64,000 nucleotides of DNA from Rubritalea profundi (lineage in GTDB: Bacteria; Verrucomicrobiota; Verrucomicrobiia; Verrucomicrobiales; Akkermansiaceae), in the NCBI RefSeq assembly GCF_002954445.1, contig NZ_MQWA01000001.1:1771781-1835780 (forward strand). Reading direction: 5' to 3'. Under the pieces are notes generated by a model. That model did no database searches. It saw only the letters and a program-made list of their open reading frames with translations, and had not been told where the DNA came from. Shown here piece by piece: positions 20,466 to 30,380 of this stretch. Every line of letters begins with the position of its first letter. Within the stretch, counting starts at the first letter, position 1. The position numbers and the translations under genes were made by a program.

Positions 20466-21428
20466 ATGGAAGGTATCGCAATTATGACATCCGGCGGAGA
20501 TGCCGCCGGAATGAACCCTGCAGTAAAAAGTGCCGTGGATTACGCACGTAAAAAAGGCCTCACGCCATTTCTTATTCGCAACGGCCTTCGTGGTATGATC
20601 GATGGAGATATTGCACAAGCAAAGCGAGAGGATGTCTCGGGCATCCTCCACCGTGGAGGCACAGTACTACGTTCTTCACGATCCAAGCGATTTTTTGAAT
20701 ACGAGCACCGTAAGACAGCGTATGAAAACCTCCAAAAACACGGCATCAACAAGCTGATCGTCATCGGTGGCGACGGCTCATTTGCCGCTCTCAACCAATT
20801 TTATGCTGACTTCGGCGTGCCATTTGCAGGTATCCCAGCAACCATCGACAACGACATTCCGGGCACTGATTATTGTCTCGGTGTCGATACAGCCCTGAAC
20901 ATGATCCGCGATAGTATCGACTCTATCCGTGACACGGCTACTTCCTTTAGCCGAGCGTTCGTGATCGAAACCATGGGTCGCCATTGTGGTTATCTCGCTA
21001 TGGTCAGTGCGCTTTCTAGCGGAGCCGAGATCTGTATCGTTCCAGAGCTAGAGTACGACCTCGACGCCATGGGCGAGCGCCTCCGCAAGGATGTGAAAGA
21101 TGGCCGTGGCTACATCTTAGCTATCGTAGCTGAAGGCACCAACATGGCTGAGTACCTGACACGTTGGATCAAAGTGAACCTCAACATGGACGCTCGACTT
21201 ACCGTCCTCGGACACGTCCAGCGTGGTGGTTCGCCAACAGTGCGTGACCGTATCATGGCTTACAAGTTTGCCGTGAGTGCTGTGGACTCACTCATAGCAG
21301 GTAACACCAACAAGATCATGATCTACAAGGATGGAACCATGGGCTCTGTGGATATTGAGACAGTGAATAGCACCAAGGTGGAACTCAATAAAGATATCCT
21401 GCAGCTTTGTGAGCACCTCAGCAAGTAA
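20466..21428 (+). CDS. pfkA: ATP-dependent 6-phosphofructokinase
   Basis: IAIMTSGGDAAGMNPAVKSAV; IGGDGSF; PATIDNDIPGTDYCLGVDTALN; ETMGRHCGYLA; LGHVQRGGSPT. Confidence 0.96.
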   Translation: MEGIAIMTSGGDAAGMNPAVKSAVDYARKKGLTPFLIRNGLRGMIDGDIAQAKREDVSGILHRGGTVLRSSRSKRFFEYEHRKTAYENLQKHGINKLIVIGGDGSFAALNQFYADFGVPFAGIPATIDNDIPGTDYCLGVDTALNMIRDSIDSIRDTATSFSRAFVIETMGRHCGYLAMVSALSSGAEICIVPELEYDLDAMGERLRKDVKDGRGYILAIVAEGTNMAEYLTRWIKVNLNMDARLTVLGHVQRGGSPTVRDRIMAYKFAVSAVDSLIAGNTNKIMIYKDGTMGSVDIETVNSTKVELNKDILQLCEHLSK

Positions 21429-21448
21429 GCTGCGGGCTTAAAAATTCT

Positions 21449-21481
21449 AAAGCCAACGCAGTCCATGCGTTGGCTTTTTTG
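21449..21481 (+). terminator. Intrinsic terminator after pfkA
   Basis: AAAGCCAACGCA-gtcca-TGCGTTGGCTTT followed by TTT. Confidence 0.85.
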
Positions 21482-21574
21482 CACTAGCCATTGGAGTAGT
21501 TCTGATTCTTTGCTCCGGAATCAGACGAGTAAAGTAATCTGTCTAATTTACGGTCAAAAACCACCTACTTTGGT

Positions 21575-22603
21575 TTACTCGTCTTCTGGGCCGCGCAGTT
21601 CATGAGATTTGTCGATGATGAGGTTCCTGAGGTGGAACACGTGGACGCGGAGGTCTTCGAATTTATCGTCTTCCATGGTCAAGGTGTTACAGGCTGCGAC
21701 GGCGCTATTACACGCCTCGAGCGCGCGTTTGAGTACCGCGACGATGTAGCCATCTTCAAGTTCTAGTGGTTTCTCGGGCCAGGTTTCATCGAGGGTATCG
21801 AAAATATAGGCGGTCGAGAGTGCTAGTTCGCTCCTTGGGCCTTGATCAAGCATAGCGTCGCCTAGTAGATCGAGCGCTTGGGACTGAACTAGAATGGCAT
21901 GTTGGACGACGGGTTCACGTCCATTGAGACTGACCTCTTCGATCTCATAGTCGTCCGCATCAATTTCTGGGCGAGGCCCTTCACCGAGGAACCAGGCTGC
22001 CTCTTCAAGGGTGTCGCGCACTCTGAGGCGCTTTTCCCATTCAAATTCGTCGACTTCGCCTTCGATTTCTTTGACCTCTGACTGGGCTTCCGAGGCGGTG
22101 AGCATGAGTTCCATAAAGTGCTCCATGGCCATGGCATTGTCGCGCCGCTGCTTTTTTTCACCGGCCTGATCGAGCTCCCATTGGTGGGTCGAAATACGCA
22201 CGTCGTATCCAGTGGTTTCGAGCATGACTCGACCATTGACTAAGCTGAACCACTCGAGACTGAGGGCATTTTTCCAGCCGAATGAGATGTCTTTTTCTTC
22301 GAGACCAAATTCCTCAATTTCTTCTGGGGTGATGAGTGGAATTTTGATTTTTTTGGAAGCTGTCATATCACCGATCACTCCGCGTTGGAGGTTGTGAAGT
22401 TGATCGATGAGTTCCTCTTGTAGTTCTGGGTGCGGATTGGTGAAATCGATCCGCGTGCCGGCCAAATCTCGCCAACAATTTCCTCGGAGCAGGATCTTCA
22501 CAGGTCGCTCCATCCCCTTGATTTCAAGGCCGCCTCGAGTAATACCGGGTGTGGTATTGTCAATCCAGCCCTTCACTATCGCCTTATCAATACGGAATGC
22601 CAT
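21575..22603 (-). CDS. Hypothetical protein, 342 aa
   Basis: Long uninterrupted ORF starting MAFRIDKAIVKGWIDNTTPGITRGGLEIKG; no family recognised. Confidence 0.7.
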   Translation of the reverse strand: MAFRIDKAIVKGWIDNTTPGITRGGLEIKGMERPVKILLRGNCWRDLAGTRIDFTNPHPELQEELIDQLHNLQRGVIGDMTASKKIKIPLITPEEIEEFGLEEKDISFGWKNALSLEWFSLVNGRVMLETTGYDVRISTHQWELDQAGEKKQRRDNAMAMEHFMELMLTASEAQSEVKEIEGEVDEFEWEKRLRVRDTLEEAAWFLGEGPRPEIDADDYEIEEVSLNGREPVVQHAILVQSQALDLLGDAMLDQGPRSELALSTAYIFDTLDETWPEKPLELEDGYIVAVLKRALEACNSAVAACNTLTMEDDKFEDLRVHVFHLRNLIIDKSHELRGPEDE

Positions 22604-22709
22604 ACTTACATGATGGCTTAAATATCTGGTGAGTCAATAGGTCGATGAAGGAAATTGAGGTATCCTCTTGTCATTGGCACTTTTAGGCGTAGATTCTCCA
22701 TCAATATTT

Positions 22710-24188
22710 ATGGAAACCTTTCTGACAATCCTTAAGAACATCGGAATCATTCTCGCTGTTGTTTTCAGCTTCAATGTTATCATCTTCGTCCACGAACTCG
22801 GGCACTTCATGGCCGCACGCTGGCGTGGGCTTGAAGTCGAGCGTTTCCAGATCTGGTTCGGTAAGCCAATCTGGAAAAAAACCATCAATGGCGTTCAATA
22901 CGGATTGGGGTCAATCCCCGCTGGTGGATTCGTTGCTCTACCACAAATGGCACCGATGGAGTCGATCGAAGGTGGCAACAGCGACCGAAAGAATCCGCTG
23001 CCACCGATCTCACCATTGGATAAAATCATCGTCGCCTTTGCCGGGCCACTGTTCAGCTTCTTACTCGCTATCGCTGCTGCTGTGGTCATCTGGCAAGTGG
23101 GCAAGCCAAAGGACATGCTAGAAACCCAGACAGTCGGCTACGTCGCAGCAGAGATGCCTGCTGCCAAGGCCGGTCTCAAAGAGGGTGATAAAATTATCAA
23201 GATCAATGGCGAGGAAGTGAAAGGCTTCGGCGGGAGCCTTGACTCGATTGCTGAGCGAATCGTTTTTAGTACCGGAGAACAAATTACTCTCACGATCGAA
23301 CGACCAGGAGTCGGCGAGATGGAGATTGTGACTGGATATTATGTGGAACAGGCGAGCAACTTCACCAAGCGTGATGGTGTGCGTCAGATCGGTATTGGGC
23401 CCATTTCAGATGTCATCGTAGGAAGTCTATTTAAAGGCGGGCCAGCGGAGTTCAGCGGCTTTGAGGTCGAAGATAAGGTGCTCAGTATTGAAGGTCAGAA
23501 GATTTGGAGTAGCAGTCAGTTTTCCAGCATCCTGCAGGAGAACCCAAACAAGCTCCTCAATGTATCAGTGCTAAGAGACGGCAAAGAACTCACTCTTCAA
23601 ACGATGGCTTTGCTGCCGTCCAATGACTATAAACTTGATCCTGAAAAAGACGCATTACCAATGATTGGCATGGGCTTCAAGGGATCAATGAAGAAGACTG
23701 AATTGATTTACCCTGGCCCATGGGAGCAAATCACAGCGACCAGCCGGATGATGGCGGTGACGATTGGGGCTTTGACCTCGAGCGACTCTAGCATCGGCGT
23801 ACAGCATCTCTCAGGTCCAGTAGGCATTGGTAAAGTAAAATACCACATCTTTCATGGTGAGTACCCATTCCGCCACATGCTCTACTTTTGGGTGCTGTTC
23901 AATGTAAACTTAGCGATCTTCAATTTGCTACCTTTCCCAGTGCTTGATGGTGGTCACATCACCATGGCGACAATGGAATGGATCCGCAAAAAGCCACTCA
24001 ACACCAAGGTGCTCGAAGTAGTCCAATCAACCTTCGTCGCGCTCCTGCTTACGATGTTTGTCTACGTCACCATGAAGGATAGTTTCACCAGCTTTGTCAG
24101 ATCTGCACCTGAACGTGAAGAAGACTCGCCCAAGCTTCCTGAGTGGTCGAAAGAGGACCTCGAAAAAGCACTCAAGCCGAGCGCTTAA
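22710..24188 (+). CDS. rseP: RseP-like M50 site-2 protease with PDZ domains
   Basis: VIIFVHELGHFMAARW (HEXXH); NVNLAIFNLLPFPVLDGGHI; PDZ segments. Start METFL at 22710. Confidence 0.93.
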   Translation: METFLTILKNIGIILAVVFSFNVIIFVHELGHFMAARWRGLEVERFQIWFGKPIWKKTINGVQYGLGSIPAGGFVALPQMAPMESIEGGNSDRKNPLPPISPLDKIIVAFAGPLFSFLLAIAAAVVIWQVGKPKDMLETQTVGYVAAEMPAAKAGLKEGDKIIKINGEEVKGFGGSLDSIAERIVFSTGEQITLTIERPGVGEMEIVTGYYVEQASNFTKRDGVRQIGIGPISDVIVGSLFKGGPAEFSGFEVEDKVLSIEGQKIWSSSQFSSILQENPNKLLNVSVLRDGKELTLQTMALLPSNDYKLDPEKDALPMIGMGFKGSMKKTELIYPGPWEQITATSRMMAVTIGALTSSDSSIGVQHLSGPVGIGKVKYHIFHGEYPFRHMLYFWVLFNVNLAIFNLLPFPVLDGGHITMATMEWIRKKPLNTKVLEVVQSTFVALLLTMFVYVTMKDSFTSFVRSAPEREEDSPKLPEWSKEDLEKALKPSA

Positions 24189-24206
24189 AACTGTGTGAGG
24201 TCAGCA

Positions 24207-24668
24207 CTAAGACTTAGACTGCGCTAATTCTAGGTGATGCTTGGCGGCGCGGCCGCTGATGGATTCGTGTTCTAGTAACTCTTTGGCAATCGCTTTGACT
24301 GCCGCCCATGTGCCTTTGCTGGAAAGCAGGTGCTGGGTTTTATCGAGCATTTTGTGAATCAACTTAGTCGCCTGTCTAGCATTGCCAGCGCGCGACATCG
24401 CGAGCTTTTCGGTCATCCGTAGGTCTTGCGCTGCCCCTTGCAGGTTGTATTGACCAGAGATCCGGCCCTCCGCCGCCATGCCCGCGAGCAGGATCAGCAT
24501 CTCAGCCTCGAGCTTGTCTTGCACCTGCTTGCTGCGCCCTTTCTGGATCGTCACAGCCCCGAGCCTATTCTGCGAGGGAATGATGCTAACCTTCTGCACT
24601 GAACGCCCCATCAGCAGAGCCATGACGGCGTGGCCGGCTTCGTGGTAGGCTGTGAGTTCTTTGCGCAT
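24207..24668 (-). CDS. Stand-alone FtsH-type (M41) peptidase-domain protein
   Basis: MRKELTAYHEAGHAVMALLMGRSVQKVSIIPSQNRLGAV...EAEMLILLAGMAAEGRISG...GAAQDLRMTEKLA; no AAA ATPase domain. Confidence 0.8.
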   Translation of the reverse strand: MRKELTAYHEAGHAVMALLMGRSVQKVSIIPSQNRLGAVTIQKGRSKQVQDKLEAEMLILLAGMAAEGRISGQYNLQGAAQDLRMTEKLAMSRAGNARQATKLIHKMLDKTQHLLSSKGTWAAVKAIAKELLEHESISGRAAKHHLELAQSKS

Positions 24669-24845
24669 GGTGGGAATGGATAAAGCAAAGAGTGGTTTGG
24701 TTAAGGTGTCTACCATTTTTGGTGGCGAAATATTCTATTGCTGAAAAAAGAACAAAAATGTTCTAAGGATATCCTCGTTGGTGTGTCGTACTTAATAGAA
24801 CGCGATGTCACAAAACAATGACCCCCGTGCCAATACAGTTAGTTG

Positions 24846-25373
24846 ATGGGAACTCCCGAACAAGCCGAAGCCTGCGCCCCGAAAGAGTCTATAGAAGGCT
24901 GCTTTCGCGATGAAGAGTCGCCGCTACTCCGCTATGCGTATTCTTTTGTACGCCGACGCGAGGTCGCCGAGGAGCTGGTGCAAGAGGCCTTCATGCGGGC
25001 CCACCAACATTGGAACGATGTCGAACAACCGAAAGCGTGGCTCTACCGAGCGGTGCGGAATCTAGCACTCAACCACCTGCGTAAACACAAACGCGAGTCG
25101 CTGAGCGAGGAGGAACCCCATCAGGAATCGCAAGTTCTACCAGACCAACAAACCCGCCGGTTAGAAGTGGCCGCTCAGTTGCGGGCCTTGATGGCCGAAA
25201 TGTCGGAGCCGGATCGTGAATTGATCCGGCTGAAGTATGAAGAAGATCAATCCTACGCAAACATCGCCGAGAAGCTGGGCATCGGCGTAGGGAATGTCGG
25301 CTACCGGCTCCACCACCTGCTCAAATCGCTCGGCGACGGGCTCAAGCGTGTGGGAGTAGATAGCGCAGAATAA
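24846..25373 (+). CDS. ECF-type RNA polymerase sigma factor
   Basis: LLRYAYSFVRRREVAEELVQEAFMRAHQHW...PKAWLYRAVRNLALNHLRK...LIRLKYEEDQSYANIAEKLGIGVGNVGYRLHHLLK. Confidence 0.93.
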   Translation: MGTPEQAEACAPKESIEGCFRDEESPLLRYAYSFVRRREVAEELVQEAFMRAHQHWNDVEQPKAWLYRAVRNLALNHLRKHKRESLSEEEPHQESQVLPDQQTRRLEVAAQLRALMAEMSEPDRELIRLKYEEDQSYANIAEKLGIGVGNVGYRLHHLLKSLGDGLKRVGVDSAE

Positions 25374-25395
25374 TTTTAGAAAGGAAACAACGACC

Positions 25396-26529
25396 ATGAA
25401 AGATGAAACAATAGGTGTGTGGCGCGACCCAGAGGTAGAAGTGCGCATTGTGGCCATGGTGTTAGGCGAAGCCAGTGACTTCGAAAAAGCCGAGCTCGAG
25501 CGGATGATCGCCGAGGACTCGGGCTTGAAACAATTTTACCTAGAGATGAGTGAACTCCATGGTGGTATTCACTCGGCGGTACAGAAAGATGATGACGCCG
25601 GCTGGAAACTCTCTACCGAGCGCCGCAATAGCGTGCTCGGAAAGCTCGGCCAGCCGACGGAGCTCGTGGTTCCTGCAGCAGCCCAGAAGGAATCTAACAC
25701 AAGCCGTTACCAATGGCGCAGCATCATGAGCATCGCCGCCTGCTTACTGATTACTTTGTTCATCATGGCTGTGATGTTCCCTGTGAGAATGATGAAGAAT
25801 GTTAAATCTCCACTCGAGATCATTACGTACAGTGCTGCTTATAAATCCGATGAGCAGAGTGAATTAGAAGGCGAGATAGAGATGGTAAAAAGGGTTCTCC
25901 CTAAAATAAAATACAAAGATGACCCATTTGCTTCTGATGGCGCGGTTTTTCCAAAAAATCCAGCGACACTGATCGACAAGTTAGAGGATAAAAAAGGTTT
26001 CATCAACCCTACGGAGTATGATGCGTTTGCTGAGGAGAGTGGCCCCGTCGTCACGGAGGAGAGGAGACGCGTAGTAGGGAAAAAGGCCAAGATGCCTAGT
26101 AAGAAGGCTGAGGCAAGTAATGGATTCTTCGCTGATGAAAAATCTGTTGATAGGCCAGAAATGGCTCAAGGAATAGAGCGCAAGCCGTCGGCTCCTAGCT
26201 CAAGCATGGCGAAGGCCGTTGGTTCTCGGTTCAGTAGCTCAACAGCGGTCCCAGTCCCAGATTTTGCAGTGGCAGAACCTTCTCTAGATTTTGGCAATGG
26301 AGACGATTTCGGAGGTGGCTGGGGCGACGGTGATGGTTCTGGTGGCGGAGGATTTGGAACCACTCATGGAGATACCTCTCCGAATGTGGCTAATATTATC
26401 TCTGTCGGCAAGCGCTCAGGCGATTATGCCATCGCAGGTGACAGCGGCTTGAAAAGTGCAGATCAAGAAAGTCGCCAGATTGTGATAGAAGGATCTGTCT
26501 ATGCCAAGAAGCTGCGGTCGACGAACTAA
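25396..26529 (+). CDS. Anti-sigma-like membrane protein (probable N-terminal part of an anti-sigma/vWA protein)
   Basis: N-terminal ~90 aa resembles anti-sigma N-termini; TM SIMSIAACLLITLFIMAVMFPV; Gly-rich tail; directly downstream of the sigma factor. Confidence 0.7.
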   Translation: MKDETIGVWRDPEVEVRIVAMVLGEASDFEKAELERMIAEDSGLKQFYLEMSELHGGIHSAVQKDDDAGWKLSTERRNSVLGKLGQPTELVVPAAAQKESNTSRYQWRSIMSIAACLLITLFIMAVMFPVRMMKNVKSPLEIITYSAAYKSDEQSELEGEIEMVKRVLPKIKYKDDPFASDGAVFPKNPATLIDKLEDKKGFINPTEYDAFAEESGPVVTEERRRVVGKKAKMPSKKAEASNGFFADEKSVDRPEMAQGIERKPSAPSSSMAKAVGSRFSSSTAVPVPDFAVAEPSLDFGNGDDFGGGWGDGDGSGGGGFGTTHGDTSPNVANIISVGKRSGDYAIAGDSGLKSADQESRQIVIEGSVYAKKLRSTN

Positions 26530-26540
26530 CCTTTGACGCC

Positions 26541-28733
26541 TTGAAAGCTTCAGAGAGGCTTGAAAGCCCAAAGTTAAATAGGCCGATATTGCTGTCTCTC
26601 GGTAGTACATCTGACACTGACGCAGTGAGGATTCAGAGTTTGAAAGATGCTCCCAGTGATGGGTCAGAGTTTAAAAAATCAAAGTCAGAAGCAGTCAGGA
26701 AGAACCTCTACCGAGGTGAGGGCTATATAAACCTCGGAAAATACGACGAAGCTCAAGAGGAATTCAAAGAGGTCTTAAGAAAAGACCGCTATAACAAAGC
26801 GGCTCGTCGTGGTTTGGAAAAAATTCCTAATTCCAAGTCTGACTACTACCGCGCCGCCTACGACCAAACACGCGCCGAGTTGCTGATGGAAGTAGATAGG
26901 GCGTGGGAGATTGCTGTGCCTCCAACCGTGGATTTCGATTCAAAGCAAAAAGGTTCTACGGATGCCCCGCTAGCCAAGAATAAGCGACTCGAAGCAGCTC
27001 GACAGCAAATGCTTTCTGAGGTGGAGCTCAATGAAGAGGATGAATCACTAGCAAACTCAACTGGATCACGGAGCCTTGTTCAGAAAGAAATGGCGCGTCG
27101 TGCTGCCGGTGTGCAAGAGAGCGATGCGGTTTTACTCAGAGGTCGCAAGCTCTACGCCGAAGGCAACTACAAGTCTGCTGTAAAGTCCTATGAAAAAGCT
27201 CTAAACATGCTCCCTTCTGGTCCAGCAGTGGTAGACCGTCGACGCGGCTACACAGGCCACCTTGTTGATGGTTCGATCGCGTTAGCAGATGATTTGAAGA
27301 GTGCAGGCAAGCTGGCGGACGCTAAGGTTGTCCTCAAGTGGGCCCTAGAGAAGGATGAGAAAAATGCCAATCTCAATGGAAGGCTTAAGGAATTAGAAGA
27401 GCAGGAAGAAATCCCTGTAGTCGACGAAATATCGGCGACTGATCAGACCCACTCAACTTTCTCGCTGAATGTCAGTGATGCTTCGTACAAGCTCGCTAAG
27501 GCAGCTTTGTTAGAGCGTGGCGAGTGGCCTGTTGCCGAATCAGTAAGAACGGAAGAATTCATCAATGCCTTTGACTACGGCGATCCAAAGCCGAGCATGG
27601 CTCAGAAAGTGGCCTGTGTGCAGGAGCAAGCGGTGCACCCATTCGTACAACAACGGAATTTACTTCGAGTCTCAATGAGCACTGCAGCCCAAGGGCGCTC
27701 GACTCCGCTCAACCTCTTGGTATTGCTCGATCAGTCAGGATCGATGGAGCGTCCTGACCGCGCAGCCACGGCTTTGCGTGCGATGGAGGAGCTCGGCAAA
27801 CAGCTCGGTCCAAATGACCGTGTGAGCCTGATGAGCTTTGCCCGCGATACTCGGCTGTTAGTCGATGGCCTCAGCGGCGATCGTGCTGGCGAGTTAGTCA
27901 AAGTAATGAAGAACCGCCCCAGCGAGGGAGGAACCAATCTTGAGCAAGCGGTGCAGGTCGCACAGCAGCATTTGCTAGCACGACAGAAGAGGGGCGTGCA
28001 GAGCCGAATCGTGGTACTCACTGATGGTGCGGCAAACCTCGGCGATGCGAATCCAGAGAATATGACCGCGATGGTCGAGAAAATGCGTGATGCTGGAATT
28101 GCCTTTGATGCTTGTGGAATCGGCTTTGACGGGCTGGATGACGGAATCCTGGAAGCGCTCACACGCAAAGGTGACGGGCGCTACTACGTGCTCGATAAAC
28201 CAGAAGACGCCGACGAAAGCTTTGGTAAACAGATCGCCGGCGCACTGCGACCTGCTGCAAAAAATGTAAAAGTCCAGTTGGTCTTTAACCCCGACAGAGT
28301 GGGTAAATATAAGTTGCTAGGGTTTGAGAAACATCGACTTAAAAAAGAAGACTTCCGCAATGACGCGGTGGATGCTGCTGAAATGGCTGCTGAGGAAAGC
28401 GGCAGCGCGCTCTACCAGATCGAGACGCTGGCAGATGGTTCTGGCGCCCTAGGCACCGTCTTTGTCCGCTTCCAGGACATGGCAACTGGCGAAATGGTCG
28501 AACGAAGCTGGACGATCCCTTATCAGGGAAATGCCAAATCACTCGCTGAATCGAAGCCTTCTATCCAGCTCGCCGCAGTCGCAGGACTACTCGGTGAGAA
28601 ACTGCACCAGAGCGATGGTGGCACTGTAGATTTTAGCCAGATAAGTAATGTGTTAGGCGACCTGAACTCTCAGTATTCAGGAAACAAGAAAGTCAAAGAA
28701 CTCCTTCAAATGGTCCGCAAGGCCCAACAATAA
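26541..28733 (+). CDS. TPR + vWA domain protein (YfbK-like), lacks an ATG start; probably continuous with the preceding ORF
   Basis: NLYRGEGYINLGKYDEAQEEFKEVLRKDRYNKAARRGLEKI (TPR); LNLLVLLDQSGSMERPDRA (MIDAS). The track start is TTG and the frame is open upstream. Confidence 0.85.
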   Translation: MKASERLESPKLNRPILLSLGSTSDTDAVRIQSLKDAPSDGSEFKKSKSEAVRKNLYRGEGYINLGKYDEAQEEFKEVLRKDRYNKAARRGLEKIPNSKSDYYRAAYDQTRAELLMEVDRAWEIAVPPTVDFDSKQKGSTDAPLAKNKRLEAARQQMLSEVELNEEDESLANSTGSRSLVQKEMARRAAGVQESDAVLLRGRKLYAEGNYKSAVKSYEKALNMLPSGPAVVDRRRGYTGHLVDGSIALADDLKSAGKLADAKVVLKWALEKDEKNANLNGRLKELEEQEEIPVVDEISATDQTHSTFSLNVSDASYKLAKAALLERGEWPVAESVRTEEFINAFDYGDPKPSMAQKVACVQEQAVHPFVQQRNLLRVSMSTAAQGRSTPLNLLVLLDQSGSMERPDRAATALRAMEELGKQLGPNDRVSLMSFARDTRLLVDGLSGDRAGELVKVMKNRPSEGGTNLEQAVQVAQQHLLARQKRGVQSRIVVLTDGAANLGDANPENMTAMVEKMRDAGIAFDACGIGFDGLDDGILEALTRKGDGRYYVLDKPEDADESFGKQIAGALRPAAKNVKVQLVFNPDRVGKYKLLGFEKHRLKKEDFRNDAVDAAEMAAEESGSALYQIETLADGSGALGTVFVRFQDMATGEMVERSWTIPYQGNAKSLAESKPSIQLAAVAGLLGEKLHQSDGGTVDFSQISNVLGDLNSQYSGNKKVKELLQMVRKAQQ

Positions 28734-28802
28734 TCCTCCAAGTTGTGTGTCTCCGGCTGACAAATTACAAACCCTTTACAATATGAACCCCCATTTTTTG
28801 GT

Positions 28803-30380
28803 ATGAAAAGAAGTATGAATAATTTCGTGTGTGTTAGTAACAAGGTGGCTCGTGTGAGTCGTTACTGTGTGGGCGCTGTCATAGGACTCAGTTCTATGAC
28901 GGCGCTGTCTCAGGACAATGTCTCAGTCGGTACAGAAGATGCTAAGAAAACGGTGATTTCCGTGACAGGCATTCCTCCCGCAGCCCCAGTCTTCTACACA
29001 GCTAAAGCTCAGAATAATGTGCACTTAGGCAACTCCAAGATTGAGCAATCGATCAATGTGACCCTCAATGTGGTGCAGGGTGAGCCAAAGCTCCTTAGCC
29101 TCGAGTTAGTCGGAAATATTTCAGATCTCCAAGTCGTAGGTGCTCAGTTAGAGTCATGGTCGGTGCGGAAAAATCCTTCTGGCAATAAAGTCTTCCTCGA
29201 CCTTATCCCAAAGAACCCTAAAGCGAAATCGTTGGAGGTAGTTATTGCGCGCGTGTTTAAGCGTGAAGACGCATTGGTAAAAGTACTAACACTCGGGCCA
29301 GCGAAGGCTAGCGGGTTCCAACACCAGTTAGATATCAAATGGGATGCTGGAGCGCATGTGGAGCTCAGTAAGGCTGATGGTTGCCAACCAGTAGCACTCT
29401 CAAGAATCGAGCAGCGTGTTCGCAAATCTCTAGTTTCTTCAGGAGCCAGCAGGGTAGAAGCCAGGTTCAATCAAGCGGGTTCAGCCTTTTCTGAAGTCGA
29501 ACTGCGCAATCTGAACGTGGAAGCAAAAGCATCTGAGGACGGGCTGAGCGCCATCGTTCACCTCACCGGAGATGCCGTCGTGCGTGATGAAGATGGTGGC
29601 TCGATCGAACTCGTCACTGGACCAATGGCTTTGCAAAAATCCCCACTAGGGAATGGATATAGCTTTGCTCTAACCAGTGGTGGGAAAGAAAAAAATAGCA
29701 CCCGCTACACAATAGAGTTTGAAAAAAACGGGAACTACGATCTCGACCTAGAATTTGCAGTGAGCCTTGAGCAAGTTAGTGGCTGGACCGGTCTTCGTTT
29801 CCGTATTCCCCATGCACCAGTGGTGCCAGTGAGCCTCTCGGGCGTGCCGGAGAAAAGCAGATTCTTACTCGGTGAAACTGAGGTGGATGGTGCTGCAGGT
29901 GTGACTCAATGGCAGACTTATCTGCCCGCAAGTGGTCAGTGTCTGCTGCGTTGGAAACCACAGCGTAAAGATAGCTCAGGAGAATTATTCTTCACCACTC
30001 AGGCATTAGTCGATGTGCAGGTCGGCGCGGGAATGCTGCGTGAGCGCACTCAGATCGACACCAAAGTGCTCCAAGGGAAAATGCTTAAACTACAAATGGA
30101 GCTAGATGGAGCGGGCGATGTGCTCGATCTCCAAGGCCCACACGTGGGAAGCTGGATGGTGAAAAAGGAAGGGGACAAGAGGTTGTTAGAAATCGTCCTC
30201 AATGGTGAGCGCACCGATGTGGGCTCAATCACCATCCTCACCCAACACCCGATCGGTAACTTCCCAGCGAAGGTGAAGCCGCTACAGATCACTCCCGTGG
30301 GAGCGATGCGCCATGCTGGCTATGTGCGGCTGAGTAACCGTGGGGCTGTGAAACTGGGGGTGTCTTCTCACAATGGATGA
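28803..30380 (+). CDS. Secreted repeat protein, N-terminal part of a putative giant protein
   Basis: Signal-peptide-like N-terminus; repeat motifs LLSLELVGNISDLQVVGAQLESWSVRK and LKLQMELDGAGDVLDLQGPHVGSWMVKK; ends 4 nt into the next ORF. Confidence 0.75.
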   Translation: MKRSMNNFVCVSNKVARVSRYCVGAVIGLSSMTALSQDNVSVGTEDAKKTVISVTGIPPAAPVFYTAKAQNNVHLGNSKIEQSINVTLNVVQGEPKLLSLELVGNISDLQVVGAQLESWSVRKNPSGNKVFLDLIPKNPKAKSLEVVIARVFKREDALVKVLTLGPAKASGFQHQLDIKWDAGAHVELSKADGCQPVALSRIEQRVRKSLVSSGASRVEARFNQAGSAFSEVELRNLNVEAKASEDGLSAIVHLTGDAVVRDEDGGSIELVTGPMALQKSPLGNGYSFALTSGGKEKNSTRYTIEFEKNGNYDLDLEFAVSLEQVSGWTGLRFRIPHAPVVPVSLSGVPEKSRFLLGETEVDGAAGVTQWQTYLPASGQCLLRWKPQRKDSSGELFFTTQALVDVQVGAGMLRERTQIDTKVLQGKMLKLQMELDGAGDVLDLQGPHVGSWMVKKEGDKRLLEIVLNGERTDVGSITILTQHPIGNFPAKVKPLQITPVGAMRHAGYVRLSNRGAVKLGVSSHNG

